A DNA stretch of 64,000 nt, taken from Defluviibacillus sp043739385 (lineage in GTDB: Bacteria > Pseudomonadota > Gammaproteobacteria > Burkholderiales > Burkholderiaceae_C). Of this stretch, positions 52,675 through 61,832 are shown piece after piece. The notes beneath the pieces are model-generated. The model did not search any database and was not told where the DNA came from. It saw only the letters and a list, made by a program, of their open reading frames with translations. Within the stretch, counting starts at the first letter, position 1. Every line of letters begins with the position of its first letter. The stretch covers positions 22,120-86,119 of the forward strand of contig JAYUED010000166.1 in the NCBI GenBank assembly GCA_043739385.1. Direction: 5' to 3'. The position numbers and the translations under genes were made by a program.

Positions 52675-53571
52675 TTATTTAGCGCGGGTAACGTAGCGGG
52701 CCAAAATGTTTAAACCCAGCACAGCGATGGTGATGAGGAACACGCCAGCCCAAGCCAGTTGTTGCCAGTTTTCATACGGGCTCATCGCAAACTTGAAGAT
52801 GGTGACTGGTAAGCTTGCCATAGGCTCGCTGAGCGAGGAGGTCCAGAACTGGTTGCTCAAAGCGGTGAATAACAGCGGTGCAGTTTCACCAGCGATACGG
52901 GCTACAGCCAGCAACACACCGGTTACCACGCCTGCACGGGCTGCTCTCAAAGTAATAGACATGATGACTTTCCACTTGGGCGCACCCAGAGCATAGGCCG
53001 CTTCCCGCAGGCCTGGCGGCACCAGTTGGAGCATGTTCTCGGTGGTACGAATCACCACTGGAATCACAATCAACGCCAGGGATACAGCGCCTGCCCAGCC
53101 CGAGAAGCTCTTGAAGCGCGACACAATCACAGCGTAAACGAACAGGCCAATCACAATGGATGGGGCGGACAACAAAATATCGTTCACAAAGCGTGTCAGC
53201 GAACCCAACCAGCCTTTGAGGTCATATTCGGCCAAATAGATGCCAGCCATCACGCCAATTGGGGTGCCTACAAAGGTAGCCAAGCCGACCATCAAGAATG
53301 AGCCGTAGATTGCATTGGCGATACCGCCTGCTTCATTTGGTGGTGGGGTGGATTCAGTCAAGGTCATGATCGTCAGACCACCTAGACCCAAGCGCACGGT
53401 TTCCCAAAGAATCCAGGTCAGCCAAAATAGACCAAATGCCATGGCCATCAAACTCAAGGTCAGCGCGATTTGGTTGACACGCTTACGGCTGTTGTACTTG
53501 GCTTGACGGGTGGCATTCAACGTTTGCCTGGCAATTACAGAATCGCCGAAAGATGAAGCGGGAGTGCTCAT
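52675..53571 (-). CDS. pstA: Phosphate ABC transporter permease A
   Basis: One of the two membrane subunits of the Pst transporter. The 298-residue protein has six membrane helices and the EAA-type cytoplasmic loop around LREAAYALGAPKWKVIMSITLRAARAG. It also has PPPNEAGGIANAIYGSF and IYLAEYDLKGWLG, family marks. Its start overlaps the pstC stop (ATGA). Confidence 0.95.
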   Translation of the reverse strand: MSTPASSFGDSVIARQTLNATRQAKYNSRKRVNQIALTLSLMAMAFGLFWLTWILWETVRLGLGGLTIMTLTESTPPPNEAGGIANAIYGSFLMVGLATFVGTPIGVMAGIYLAEYDLKGWLGSLTRFVNDILLSAPSIVIGLFVYAVIVSRFKSFSGWAGAVSLALIVIPVVIRTTENMLQLVPPGLREAAYALGAPKWKVIMSITLRAARAGVVTGVLLAVARIAGETAPLLFTALSNQFWTSSLSEPMASLPVTIFKFAMSPYENWQQLAWAGVFLITIAVLGLNILARYVTRAK

Positions 53572-54611
53572 GACTTCTTGCCTTCGCTCTTCTTAAGTTG
53601 CGACAACAGTACTTTGGAAAGCGTTAGCACCACAAAGGTAATGAAGAATAAGACCAACCCGAGATACATCAGCGCAGCTTGGTGCAGGCCTTCACCTGCC
53701 TCTGCGAACTCATTCGCCAGCGCCGAGGTGATGCTGTTGGCCGCTTGGAACAAGCTAACAGAATCCAATTGGTTCATGTTGCCAATCACAAACGTGACCG
53801 CCATTGTCTCGCCCAATGCGCGACCCAAGCCCAGCATGATGCCGCCAACTACGCCCGCCTTTGTGTACGGCAACACGACGCGGGACATGACTTCCCAAGT
53901 GGTAGAACCCAGGCCATAGGCGGACTCTTTGAGCAATGGTGGCGTTACTTCAAACACATCGCGCATTACCGAGGCGATGAACGGAATGATCATGATCGCC
54001 AAAATAATGCCAGCCGACAAAATACCGATGCCAACGGGCGGGCCAGAGACCAAAGTACCTAGCACTGGCACACCTGCAAAGAGCTTTTGCAAAGGCCCTT
54101 GAACGTAGGTTGCCAAAATCGGGCCAAATACCAGCAAGCCCCACATACCGTAAACAATGGAGGGAATGGCTGCTAGTAATTCAATAGCAGTCCCTAGCGG
54201 CTGCTTAAGCCATGCTGGGGACAACTCCGTCAAAAAGAGTGCGATGCCAAAGCTCACGGGCACTGCGATCAATAGCGCGATGGCCGAAGTGACCAGCGTG
54301 CCATAAATCATCACGAAGCCGCCGTACTCGTCCTTCACGGGATCCCAGACGCTGTTGGTCAAAAACCCCAAGCCATATTTTGAGATGGCAGGCCAAGCAC
54401 CCGCAATTAGAGACATCAAAATACCCGCCAACAAGGCTAGGGTAAGCAGGGCAGCACCCTTTGCGGCCCAAGCAAACAGCTGATCGCCTAACTGGCCTAG
54501 GCCAGCGGCTTTACGGGGAGGAGGATTGGTCATATCGCGTCTGTCGCTCCGGCTGGCAGATTTGCCAGACAAGTCAAACGGAGCCTGATTCACAGGAAGT
54601 GTAGAGGACAC
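53568..54611 (-). CDS. pstC: Phosphate ABC transporter permease C
   Basis: The second Pst membrane subunit, 347 residues. It shows WDPVKDEYGGFVMIYGTLVTSAIAL, a LFLTELSPAWLKQPLG loop, the EAA loop LLKESAYGLGSTTWEVMSRVVLPYTKAGVV and RALGETMAVTFVIGN. The frame starts at GTG 54611; ATG 54533 (MTNPPPRKAAG) is an alternative that would drop a 26-residue polar leader. It is 31 bp after pstS. Confidence 0.93.
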   Translation of the reverse strand: MSSTLPVNQAPFDLSGKSASRSDRRDMTNPPPRKAAGLGQLGDQLFAWAAKGAALLTLALLAGILMSLIAGAWPAISKYGLGFLTNSVWDPVKDEYGGFVMIYGTLVTSAIALLIAVPVSFGIALFLTELSPAWLKQPLGTAIELLAAIPSIVYGMWGLLVFGPILATYVQGPLQKLFAGVPVLGTLVSGPPVGIGILSAGIILAIMIIPFIASVMRDVFEVTPPLLKESAYGLGSTTWEVMSRVVLPYTKAGVVGGIMLGLGRALGETMAVTFVIGNMNQLDSVSLFQAANSITSALANEFAEAGEGLHQAALMYLGLVLFFITFVVLTLSKVLLSQLKKSEGKKS

Positions 54612-54642
54612 GGCTTAAGCCCTTTGACGTGTAGGAGCAGAT

Positions 54643-55701
54643 TTACTTGGTAGCGACGGATTTACCTGAAGCGTCATGGATGTCACCCCACGATTTACCA
54701 ATGATGGCCTTGACAGCATCAGGCATTGGCACGTAGTCCAAGTCATCCGCAGTTTTGTCACCATTTTTGTACGCCCATTCAAAAAATTTGAGGCTGGCTG
54801 TGGCTTGCGCAGGCTTGTCCTGAATCTTGTGCATCAAGATGAACGTGGCACCCGTAATAGGCCACGAATCTTTACCTGGCTGGTTGGTCAGGATTTGGTA
54901 AAAGCTCTTGGCCCAATCGGCGCCGGCAGCAGCAGCTTTGAAGGCTGAATCGTCCGGTGTTACGAAAGTACCTGCGCTGTTTTGCATTAGCGCGTAAACC
55001 ATTTTATTTTGCTTCACATACGAGTATTCGACGTAGCCAATCGAGTTCGGCAGGCGTGAGACAAAAGCTGCGACGCCTTCATTGCCCTTGCCGCCTGCGC
55101 CTACTGGCCAGTTCACTGCGGTGCCCTCACCCACCTTAGTTTTCCACTCAGGATTAACTTTGCTGAGGTAGTTGGTAAAGATGAAGCTGGTGCCTGAACC
55201 GTCAGCGCGGCGCACAGGTGCAATCAGGTCGTCGGGCAGTGCCAGTGTGGGGTTCAGCGCCTTGATTGCAGGGTCACTCCACTTGGTGATTTTGCCCAGA
55301 AAAATATCGCCCAAAACTTGACCATTGAGCTTAAGTTGACCCGCAGCGATGCCCTTGATGTTAATGACAGGAATCACACCACCAATGACAGTGGGGAATT
55401 GAACCAGGCCTTTGGCTTTGAGTTCATCGTCTTTCAAGGGGGCATCTGATGCACCAAAATCAACTGTTTTTGCGTCAATTTGCTTAATGCCAGCGCCTGA
55501 GCCTACCGATTGGTAGTTGATTTTGACGCCAGTCGATTTGTTGTAATCAGACGCCCATTTAGCGTACAGCGGCGCAGGAAAGGAAGCACCGGCACCCGTT
55601 ACGTCCTGGGCTTGTGCAATATGCACGGCTGTGAGGCCCAAAAAACTGATCGAGGTTGTCGCCAGGATACGGGCGAGATTGAGGTTCAAAGCATTTTTCA
55701 T
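54643..55701 (-). CDS. pstS: Periplasmic phosphate-binding protein
   Basis: PstS captures phosphate for the ABC transporter. The 352-residue precursor has a signal peptide ending HIAQA and the binding-site motifs VTGAGASFPAPLYAKWASDY, YQSVGSGAGIKQI, DFGASDAPL and RRADGSGTSFIFTNYLS. ATG 55701 has AAAGG upstream. It is the first gene of the pst-pho operon and follows a Pho-box-like site with a well-placed -10. Confidence 0.97.
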   Translation of the reverse strand: MKNALNLNLARILATTSISFLGLTAVHIAQAQDVTGAGASFPAPLYAKWASDYNKSTGVKINYQSVGSGAGIKQIDAKTVDFGASDAPLKDDELKAKGLVQFPTVIGGVIPVINIKGIAAGQLKLNGQVLGDIFLGKITKWSDPAIKALNPTLALPDDLIAPVRRADGSGTSFIFTNYLSKVNPEWKTKVGEGTAVNWPVGAGGKGNEGVAAFVSRLPNSIGYVEYSYVKQNKMVYALMQNSAGTFVTPDDSAFKAAAAGADWAKSFYQILTNQPGKDSWPITGATFILMHKIQDKPAQATASLKFFEWAYKNGDKTADDLDYVPMPDAVKAIIGKSWGDIHDASGKSVATK

Positions 55702-55752
55702 CAGGATACCTTTCAGTTAAGAATGATTTGATGGTTACTGTAAGGATTATTT

Positions 55753-55769
55753 ATGACATTGATGTGACA
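55753..55769 (-). promoter_or_regulatory. Pho box upstream of pstS
   Basis: On the minus strand TGTCAC and TGTCAT lie exactly 11 nt apart, matching the PhoB repeat unit. TACAGT follows 10 nt later (55742 down to 55737) as a candidate -10, the usual PhoB promoter geometry. The site lies about 50 nt before the pstS ATG. Confidence 0.82.
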
Positions 55770-55797
55770 AGTTTTATTCATTGGTAAGTCTTTGATA

Positions 55798-55825
55798 TGT
55801 CTATGGTGTGTCATTTTTGTGTCAT
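55798..55825 (+). promoter_or_regulatory. Pho box upstream of ppx
   Basis: Three PhoB-like units, TGTCTA (55798), TGTCAT (55809) and TGTCAT (55820), are each 11 nt apart. TATCCT at 55836-55841 is a candidate -10, 10 nt downstream. This places ppx in the PhoB regulon on the opposite strand from pstS. Confidence 0.8.
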
Positions 55826-55913
55826 ACCAGGCACGTATCCTGCTGAAACGACGGTGGGAATTCGCCTGTAAATGGATGAGTGCTATGCTGCGCCACCCTA
55901 AATAACACGTACT

Positions 55914-57416
55914 ATGCAAAACGGAACACGACTCGCAGCCGTCGATTTAGGCTCAAACAGTTTTCGTCTGGAAATAGGTCAGTTTGACGACGACCAAATT
56001 CACCGCGCCGAGTACTACAAAGAAATCGTGCGTCAAGGCAACGGTCTTGACGATGAACGTAACCTTAGCCCTGAGGCGCTGCAACGTGGCTGGGACTGTC
56101 TAGCTCGCTTTGGTGAGCGATTGGCAGGCTTTCAACCCTCACAGGTGCGCGCCGTAGCCACGCAAACGTTGCGAGAGGCCCGTAACCGCGATGTGTTTTT
56201 AGCCAAAGGCCAAGAGCTACTGGGCTTCCCCATCGACGTGATTCCAGGGCGCGAAGAAGCAAGACTGATCTACCAAGGCGTCACGCACTTGCTACCGCAG
56301 TCGCAAGAGCGCCGTGTGGTGGTGGATATTGGAGGACGGTCGACCGAAATTATTTTGGGACAAGGCCTTGACGCCCGGGTCATGGAGTCGTACCGCGTAG
56401 GCAGCGTGGCCTGGTCAATGCGCTATTTCCCCAACGGCCTGTTCACGCCAGCAGCCTTCCAAATCGCTGAAATCGCCGCCACGGCCATACTGGACGAAGC
56501 CGCCAGCCTCTACCGCCCGGAAACTTGGGATGTAGCCTATGGCTCCTCCGGTACAGTCGGGGCGGTGGCCGATGCCTTGAGCGCAGCAGGCTTTCCAAAA
56601 GACGTAATTACCCAAGAAGGCCTGGATTGGCTGCGAGACAAACTCATCAAAGCACAGTCCGTTGACCGCCTCAAACTGGAGGGCGTGAAAGATGACCGCC
56701 GCGCCGTAATGGGTGGCGGCCTGAGCATCTTGCGCGCCCTGTTCAAACTACTTGAAATACCGTCTATGCAGGCCGCTGAAGGCGCTCTGCGCCAAGGCGT
56801 GCTGTGCGATATGCTGGCCCGGGAAACCGAGCAAACCGACTTGCGCGCGCGCACAGTAAGACGTTTGGCAGACAAATTCGGGGCCGACACGGCTCAAGCT
56901 CAACGTGTCGAAAAAATTGCCATAGCACTGCTCCACCAGGTGATGGATATTGGAGTCAACACCGCGCTTGAGCATGAAAATACGCAACATTTAAAAAAAT
57001 TGGCTTGGGCCGCCCAGTTGCACGAAGTAGGCAGCCAGATATCCCACAGCGACTATCACAAGCACGGCGCTTACATCTTGCTCTACGCAGACGCTCCTGG
57101 CTTCGCTACACACGAGATGCAGCGCCTGAGTCTGCTGGTGCTGGGCCACCGAGGTAAGTTGCGTAAGTTGGAAGCAGATTTAGAGGACGAACCGTTCATC
57201 CGCCAACTGCTGTGCCTGCGCCTCGCTGCCCTGCTCTGCCATGCGCGACGTGACCCCGATTTAGTTGGTTTTAGCTTGAGCCAGCAGGGGCGGAAATTCA
57301 GTCTGCGCTGCACCAGTGCGTGGGCAGCACAATTCCCGCAGTCGGTGTACTTGATGCGCGAAGAACTGGCAGCGTGGCAAAAGACGCTATGGATGTTAGA
57401 TGTCGACGTCGCATAA
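55914..57416 (+). CDS. ppx: Exopolyphosphatase (Ppx/GppA family)
   Basis: Ppx removes terminal phosphate from polyphosphate; family members also act on pppGpp. The 500-residue protein starts with the ASKHA phosphate loop VDLGSNSFRLEIGQ, has VVVDIGGRSTEIILGQG and AYGSSGTVGAVADAL, and a C-terminal HD-like domain (AWAAQLHEVGSQISHSDYHKHGAY). ATG 55914 is used. It is divergent from pstS and has its own Pho box. With ppk 2.3 kb away it supports turnover of polyphosphate under PhoB control. Confidence 0.95.
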   Translation: MQNGTRLAAVDLGSNSFRLEIGQFDDDQIHRAEYYKEIVRQGNGLDDERNLSPEALQRGWDCLARFGERLAGFQPSQVRAVATQTLREARNRDVFLAKGQELLGFPIDVIPGREEARLIYQGVTHLLPQSQERRVVVDIGGRSTEIILGQGLDARVMESYRVGSVAWSMRYFPNGLFTPAAFQIAEIAATAILDEAASLYRPETWDVAYGSSGTVGAVADALSAAGFPKDVITQEGLDWLRDKLIKAQSVDRLKLEGVKDDRRAVMGGGLSILRALFKLLEIPSMQAAEGALRQGVLCDMLARETEQTDLRARTVRRLADKFGADTAQAQRVEKIAIALLHQVMDIGVNTALEHENTQHLKKLAWAAQLHEVGSQISHSDYHKHGAYILLYADAPGFATHEMQRLSLLVLGHRGKLRKLEADLEDEPFIRQLLCLRLAALLCHARRDPDLVGFSLSQQGRKFSLRCTSAWAAQFPQSVYLMREELAAWQKTLWMLDVDVA

Positions 57417-57493
57417 CTTGCAATGTTATTTTGAGCATAAGGCGTGACTTTCTAAGTTTGCGTAAGTAGTTGAGCATTCACGCGATGAGCCCA

Positions 57494-58072
57494 TCAAGTC
57501 GCGGAGAGATCCTCTTCAGGGAGCAGCATGGCAATGCGCTCACTGATGGCATCTGCACGCTCGTAACCAGCGATGCGTTCAATTTCGGCCAGCATTTCAC
57601 GCCCTGCGGTAAGCATAGATTGCCGGTCTTTCGCATTGCGCAGGTTTTCACGAAACTGTTCCGCAAGAACAGGGTCTCGTCGCGTGAACATGCGCTCGCC
57701 CAAGTCGAATAAAAACATACGTGTTGTCGCCAATGAACGCTTGCCTTCAAACTGATCCGTTGCGTGCTGAACCTTCGGTGTCACGCTTGATGTTGAGCCT
57801 TGCAGTTGTTTTAGCTGTGGCGCATCACTAACGCCACCGTCTTTAGATTTTTGCAAAAAAGCATCGGAGTTACCTAACGAAGTGTGGTTTAAGTAACCGC
57901 CTCGAACGAGGTTTTGCACCATCTGCGCACCTCGCCCGTCGTACATCTAGTGAAATTCATTGACTGACTTTTGTCCGTCGGCCAAAAGCAGCAAAGACCG
58001 TTCTTGCAAGCTTAAAGTACGGTTACCGGGCTGCAACTCTAGACGAGCTTTTTCGGTCTTTTGTAACCGCAT
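57494..58072 (-). pseudogene. Conserved-looking gene interrupted by an in-frame amber codon
   Basis: Reading from ATG 58072, 41 codons run in frame to TAG at 57947-57949 and then continue for 150 codons to 57494, beginning ATG directly after the TAG. Across the stop the sequence makes sense as one small fold: LSLQERSLLLLADGQKSVNEFH, stop, MYDGRGAQMVQNLVRGGYL, resembling winged-helix-like domains at the N-termini of uncharacterised Burkholderiales proteins. The C-terminal part is helical (LAEQFRENLRNAKDRQ). TAG is a normal stop in this genome (guaA and the recombinase end with it), so recoding is unlikely. Either the gene is broken, the distal part is translated alone from the ATG at 57946, or the base call is wrong. 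Function unknown. Confidence 0.6.
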
Positions 58073-58228
58073 GGCAACTCATTTTCTATGAAATGCATTA
58101 AGTACACGCGATGTGCATGACAACCGTATGAATACCGAAGGAATATGGAGCGTTGAGGCTTGCAATAGGTGCTGTAAAGCGTATAACGTAAAAGCTAAGA
58201 CTATGCATCCCGGCAGACAGGAGACACT

Positions 58229-58411
58229 ATGGACAGGTATACCCATCCCGCACATTTTTGGAACCGTGATATTGGTGAAGTGTTCAAAGAGGCACTCAGC
58301 GGTGCTTGGACTTTGACGCTGACGCTCATCATGTTTTTGATGTTAGGTCTGCCAATTATTATTCCAGGCTTGCTGATGTGGTTTACACAAATCATTACTG
58401 GCTGGCCCTGA
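58229..58411 (+). CDS. Small membrane protein of unknown function
   Basis: This 60-residue protein has a polar, charged first third (MDRYTHPAHFWNRDIGEVFKEA) and one or two hydrophobic stretches (WTLTLTLIMFLMLGLPIIIPGLLMWF) ending in GWP. CAGGAG lies 7 nt before the ATG, a better ribosome binding site than most genes here, which supports it being real. I do not recognise the family. It lies alone between the amber-interrupted gene and the histone-like gene. Confidence 0.6.
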   Translation: MDRYTHPAHFWNRDIGEVFKEALSGAWTLTLTLIMFLMLGLPIIIPGLLMWFTQIITGWP

Positions 58412-58486
58412 GACGATGACCACTAAATAACTGCTTATGAGCTTGTAATTGCTCTAGGTTTTGCTAGTTTTTTTACTGGTTTTTTT

Positions 58487-58525
58487 GAAGTTAAACGGTT
58501 TATACTGTTTACACCATTTAACTTC
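58487..58525 (+). promoter_or_regulatory. Inverted repeat around a -10-like box before the histone-like gene
   Basis: GAAGTTAAA (58487-58495) and TTTAACTTC (58517-58525) are exact reverse complements flanking 21 nt that contain TATACT (58501-58506). The right arm ends 11 nt before the ATG. It could be an operator or a 5' leader hairpin. No -35 is clear. Confidence 0.5.
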
Positions 58526-58536
58526 ATCGAAAAACC

Positions 58537-59160
58537 ATGACTACAAAACTTAACCTTGACAGCAAAACCCCTGAAATTGGTGCAACTGCGGTGATTCCCG
58601 TGGCGACCACCACTTTGCCTTCTACATTACAGGCATCAGCGACCAAGGTGGTCAAAGTCATGCCAGTGACAAAGCCAAAAATCGTGGTGAAGGCTGTTAT
58701 GGCTGCTGAAAAAACCATTGTCAAAGCCATCGCAAAAACTCTGGCTAAAGCGCCAGCCAAAGCTATTCCTAAGCTGGCTGAAAAGATCGCTGTAAAACCG
58801 GTTGTTAAAACAGTTAAAACGGCAAATGCAAGCAAGCCTGTGAAGGCAGCGAAAGGTCTTACAGCCCTTAAGACAACGAGCGCTGTCAAGATTGAAAAAA
58901 CAGTTAAAGCTGACAAAGAGAAAAAACCGAAGTTGGTGCGTGACAGCTTCACTATCCCCAAAGCTGAATATGACCTACTTACCGCGCTCAAAGCGCGAGC
59001 AATTCGCCTGAAGCAGCCGGCTAAGAAGAGTGAATTGCTGCGAGCAGGCATCAAACTGTTGGTCGGTTTGAGCGATACCGCTTTCCGTACTGCATTGGTC
59101 GCAATTCCTGCATTGAAGACGGGTCGTCCAGTCTCAATCCCAGCAGTCAAAAAAACCTAA
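58537..59160 (+). CDS. Lysine-rich histone H1-like protein
   Basis: The 207-residue protein has about 130 residues rich in Lys, Ala, Val, Thr and Pro with KAPAKAIPK- and KPVVKTVK-like repeats, similar in composition to AlgP and eukaryotic H1 tails. A more ordinary C-terminal domain follows: LVRDSFTIPKAEYDLLTALKARA, then QPAKKSELLRAGIKLLVGLSD and a final LKTGRPVSIP. This looks like a small helical DNA-binding or dimerisation module conserved in Burkholderiales. It should bind nucleic acid or another polyanion. It lies between ppx and ppk, which may matter because AlgP affects polyphosphate granules in Pseudomonas aeruginosa. That link is inference. Confidence 0.75.
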   Translation: MTTKLNLDSKTPEIGATAVIPVATTTLPSTLQASATKVVKVMPVTKPKIVVKAVMAAEKTIVKAIAKTLAKAPAKAIPKLAEKIAVKPVVKTVKTANASKPVKAAKGLTALKTTSAVKIEKTVKADKEKKPKLVRDSFTIPKAEYDLLTALKARAIRLKQPAKKSELLRAGIKLLVGLSDTAFRTALVAIPALKTGRPVSIPAVKKT

Positions 59161-59206
59161 GCTTATAGATACGTAGATCTGTGAAGCTACAAACCAGAGC
59201 GGCGAA

Positions 59207-59674
59207 CTAGAGCAGCTCTGGTGATTGAACTGTCACAATCACCGTCTGCCACTGTCCATCGCGCAGACGGCTGCGTAACCACCAGACTGCACCTTTCTTT
59301 ACCGCGCACTCGCTTTCCTTCAAGCCCACGAGTTGTGCGATGGTTTCGCCCAAGTAGGGCTGGTGCCCCACAACCAGCACCACACCCTTGGCAGCAGGCC
59401 ACTGCACCAAATCCAACAAGGTTTTAGCGCTGCTTTCAGTAACCGGCAATAACTCATCATGCAGCTTGTATTTACGGTCAAGTGCGAGCGCCGTTTGCTC
59501 GGTGCGGCGTGCGGGGCTGACAAGTATGCGAGTGCTTTCTGGCAGTTGACGGTCTAGCCACTGTGCCATGCGGCGGGCTTGCTTTTCACCCCTAGCCGTG
59601 AGCGCGCGGCGCAGATCATCACAACCGGGTGCCCAGTCAATGGCTTCAGAGTGGCGCCAGAGCAGCAAATCCAT
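59207..59674 (-). CDS. sixA: Phosphohistidine phosphatase SixA-like
   Basis: The 155-residue histidine phosphatase has the catalytic LLLWRHSEAID at its N-terminus, the second Arg in LVSPARRTEQTA and the second His in VVGHQPYLGE. E. coli SixA removes phosphate from phosphohistidine proteins. It starts 3 nt after the ppk stop, so it is co-transcribed with ppk and probably under the same Pho box. Confidence 0.9.
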   Translation of the reverse strand: MDLLLWRHSEAIDWAPGCDDLRRALTARGEKQARRMAQWLDRQLPESTRILVSPARRTEQTALALDRKYKLHDELLPVTESSAKTLLDLVQWPAAKGVVLVVGHQPYLGETIAQLVGLKESECAVKKGAVWWLRSRLRDGQWQTVIVTVQSPELL

Positions 59675-59677
59675 ACT

Positions 59678-61780
59678 TTATCGGCTTCCTCGTTTTGGTC
59701 GCTGACCAAGCGCTACAGCACCGCTATAGCGGGCCATCAACGCATTCTGGGCGCCATGCCGGATGGCTGGGGCATCGGGCAGACTGCTAACGCGCTGGTA
59801 GTGCCCGTCAGGTTGCAATACCCAAGCGTCCTGGGTGTCGTACAAATAGGCCACCAGACATTCGTCAATCACGCGCTGACGCAAAATAGGATCGGTCACC
59901 GGCCAAGCAAGCTCAATGCGGCGCATCATGTTGCGGTTCATCCAGTCAGCGCTGGACAAATACAGCTCTTCGTCTTCTTCACATCGGAAGTAGAACACCC
60001 GTGAATGCTCTAAAAATCGGCCAATGACCGAGCGCACACGGATGTTGTCTGTCAAGCCTGGAACCCCTGCGGGCAGCGTACAGGCACCACGCATGATGAG
60101 GTCAATACTCACCCCCTGCTGACCTGCTGCAATCAGCGCGCGTACCAGCGCTTCATCGGTAAGTGCATTCATTTTGACGACGATGCGGGTGGATTTCCCC
60201 AAAGCCGCAGCTTCCCCTAAAGCCTCGATTTTGTCCATCAACTTTTGGTGCAACTGAATGGGCGCAAGCAACATGCGCTTGAGCTTTGGCAGCTTGCTTT
60301 GGCTAGCCAAATGGACAAATACATGCTCCATGTCCATCGTCAACAGCGGGTCAGCAGTCAGGTGGCTGATATCGGTGTAAAGCCGGGCGGTGGATGGGTT
60401 GTAGTTGCCCGTTGACAAATGCCCGTAGCGCCGCAGCGTGCGCCCTTCGCGGCGCGTCACGAGCAGCATCTTGGCATGGGTCTTTAGGCCTACAACACCA
60501 TAGACAACTTGTGCACCAATGGATTCGAGCATCTCAGCCCAATTGATATTCGCCTCTTCGTCAAACCGTGCTTTGAGCTCTACTACAGCAGTCACTTCTT
60601 TGCCTTGACGCACAGCCTCCTGTAACAAATCCATCAATATTGTGCTGCTGCCCGTACGGTAAATGGTTTGCTTGATGGCCAATACGTCCGGGTCGTGTAC
60701 CGCTGCGCGCAAAAAGGCCAATACGCCATCGAAACTCTCGAATGGCTGGTGAATCAGCATATCCCCTTGCTTAAGCCGATCAAAAAAGTTTTGCCCAGGC
60801 GCCAAATGCACCGCACTGCTTGCGATGTACGGCGTGAACCGCAAAGCAGGTGCGTCCATTAAATCGACCAGCTCAGTCAAACGTACCAAATTCACTGGGC
60901 CATGTACACGGTACAGCGCCAAATCGGGCAGCTCAAACTGCTTAAGCAAGAAGCCAGAAAGATGCTCTGAGCAACTTGCAGACACCTCCAAGCGCACTGC
61001 TTGACCGTAATGCCGGTGCTGCAGGCCTTCGCGCAATGCCGTGAGTAAATCCTCAACATCGTCTTCGTCTACCGACAGATCGGAATTTCGCGTTACACGG
61101 AACTGCGAAAACTGGCCCATGTGACGCCCTGGAAACAGCTCGGCCAAGTGCGCGCGGATTACGCTGGAAAGAGAGACAAACAGCGTTAGCTTGCCAGATA
61201 CCTTCTCAGGCAAGCGAATCATGCGAGGCAGCACGCGAGGCACTTTGACGATTGCAATGTCGTTATGGCGGCCAAATGCATCCGCTCCTTCCAGCCGAAC
61301 GATAAAGTTCAGTGACTTATTTGCCACCTGCGGAAAAGGGTGCGCTGGGTCAAGGCTGACAGGGATCAGCAGTGGACGAACCTGCCGCTCGAAATACTGC
61401 CGTACCCAGCGCCGCTGCTCTTCATTGCGCTCACCGTGGGAAATAATTTTGATGCCCTGTGCCTCGAAGGTTGGCATCAGAAGGTCGTTGTACAGCGCAT
61501 ATTGGCGGGCGACCAAATCATGGGCAGCGCCAGCCAGTGCTTCAAATGTGGAAACCGAATACAAACCCTTGTGATCCCCCGCCTGCACGGCAATCAGGTG
61601 CGGTGCAGCGCGGACTTCAAAGAACTCGTCCATGTTGGAGGACACGATACAAAGGTAGCGCAGGCGCTCCAGCAGCGGTACATCATCACGGTAAGCCCAG
61701 TCGAGCACCCGCTCATTGAATGCCAGGATGCTGTGATCGCGGTTGAGAAGCTCAATACCCCTAGGAAATGGCACATTCAT
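59678..61780 (-). CDS. ppk: Polyphosphate kinase 1
   Basis: Ppk makes polyphosphate from ATP. ATG 61780 gives 700 residues, the normal PPK1 size, starting MNVPFPRGIELLNRDHSILAFNERVLDWA, the family N-terminus. Visible motifs are VSSNMDEFFEVRAA, SFNPDHP-like PVSLDPAHPFPQ, VELKARFDEEANI and VGLKTHAKMLLV with the autophosphorylated His, and RRYGHLSTGNYNP. The frame continues upstream to 62044, and ATG 61834 has been a tempting start, but the predicted -10 (61833-61838) overlaps it. A Pho box lies upstream, so PhoB should induce it. SixA follows. Confidence 0.95.
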   Translation of the reverse strand: MNVPFPRGIELLNRDHSILAFNERVLDWAYRDDVPLLERLRYLCIVSSNMDEFFEVRAAPHLIAVQAGDHKGLYSVSTFEALAGAAHDLVARQYALYNDLLMPTFEAQGIKIISHGERNEEQRRWVRQYFERQVRPLLIPVSLDPAHPFPQVANKSLNFIVRLEGADAFGRHNDIAIVKVPRVLPRMIRLPEKVSGKLTLFVSLSSVIRAHLAELFPGRHMGQFSQFRVTRNSDLSVDEDDVEDLLTALREGLQHRHYGQAVRLEVSASCSEHLSGFLLKQFELPDLALYRVHGPVNLVRLTELVDLMDAPALRFTPYIASSAVHLAPGQNFFDRLKQGDMLIHQPFESFDGVLAFLRAAVHDPDVLAIKQTIYRTGSSTILMDLLQEAVRQGKEVTAVVELKARFDEEANINWAEMLESIGAQVVYGVVGLKTHAKMLLVTRREGRTLRRYGHLSTGNYNPSTARLYTDISHLTADPLLTMDMEHVFVHLASQSKLPKLKRMLLAPIQLHQKLMDKIEALGEAAALGKSTRIVVKMNALTDEALVRALIAAGQQGVSIDLIMRGACTLPAGVPGLTDNIRVRSVIGRFLEHSRVFYFRCEEDEELYLSSADWMNRNMMRRIELAWPVTDPILRQRVIDECLVAYLYDTQDAWVLQPDGHYQRVSSLPDAPAIRHGAQNALMARYSGAVALGQRPKRGSR

Positions 61781-61832
61781 GCGGTGTTGTACTTGTAGTG
61801 ATGGGCAGAAGTGGCAAACAGAATCGGCATTC

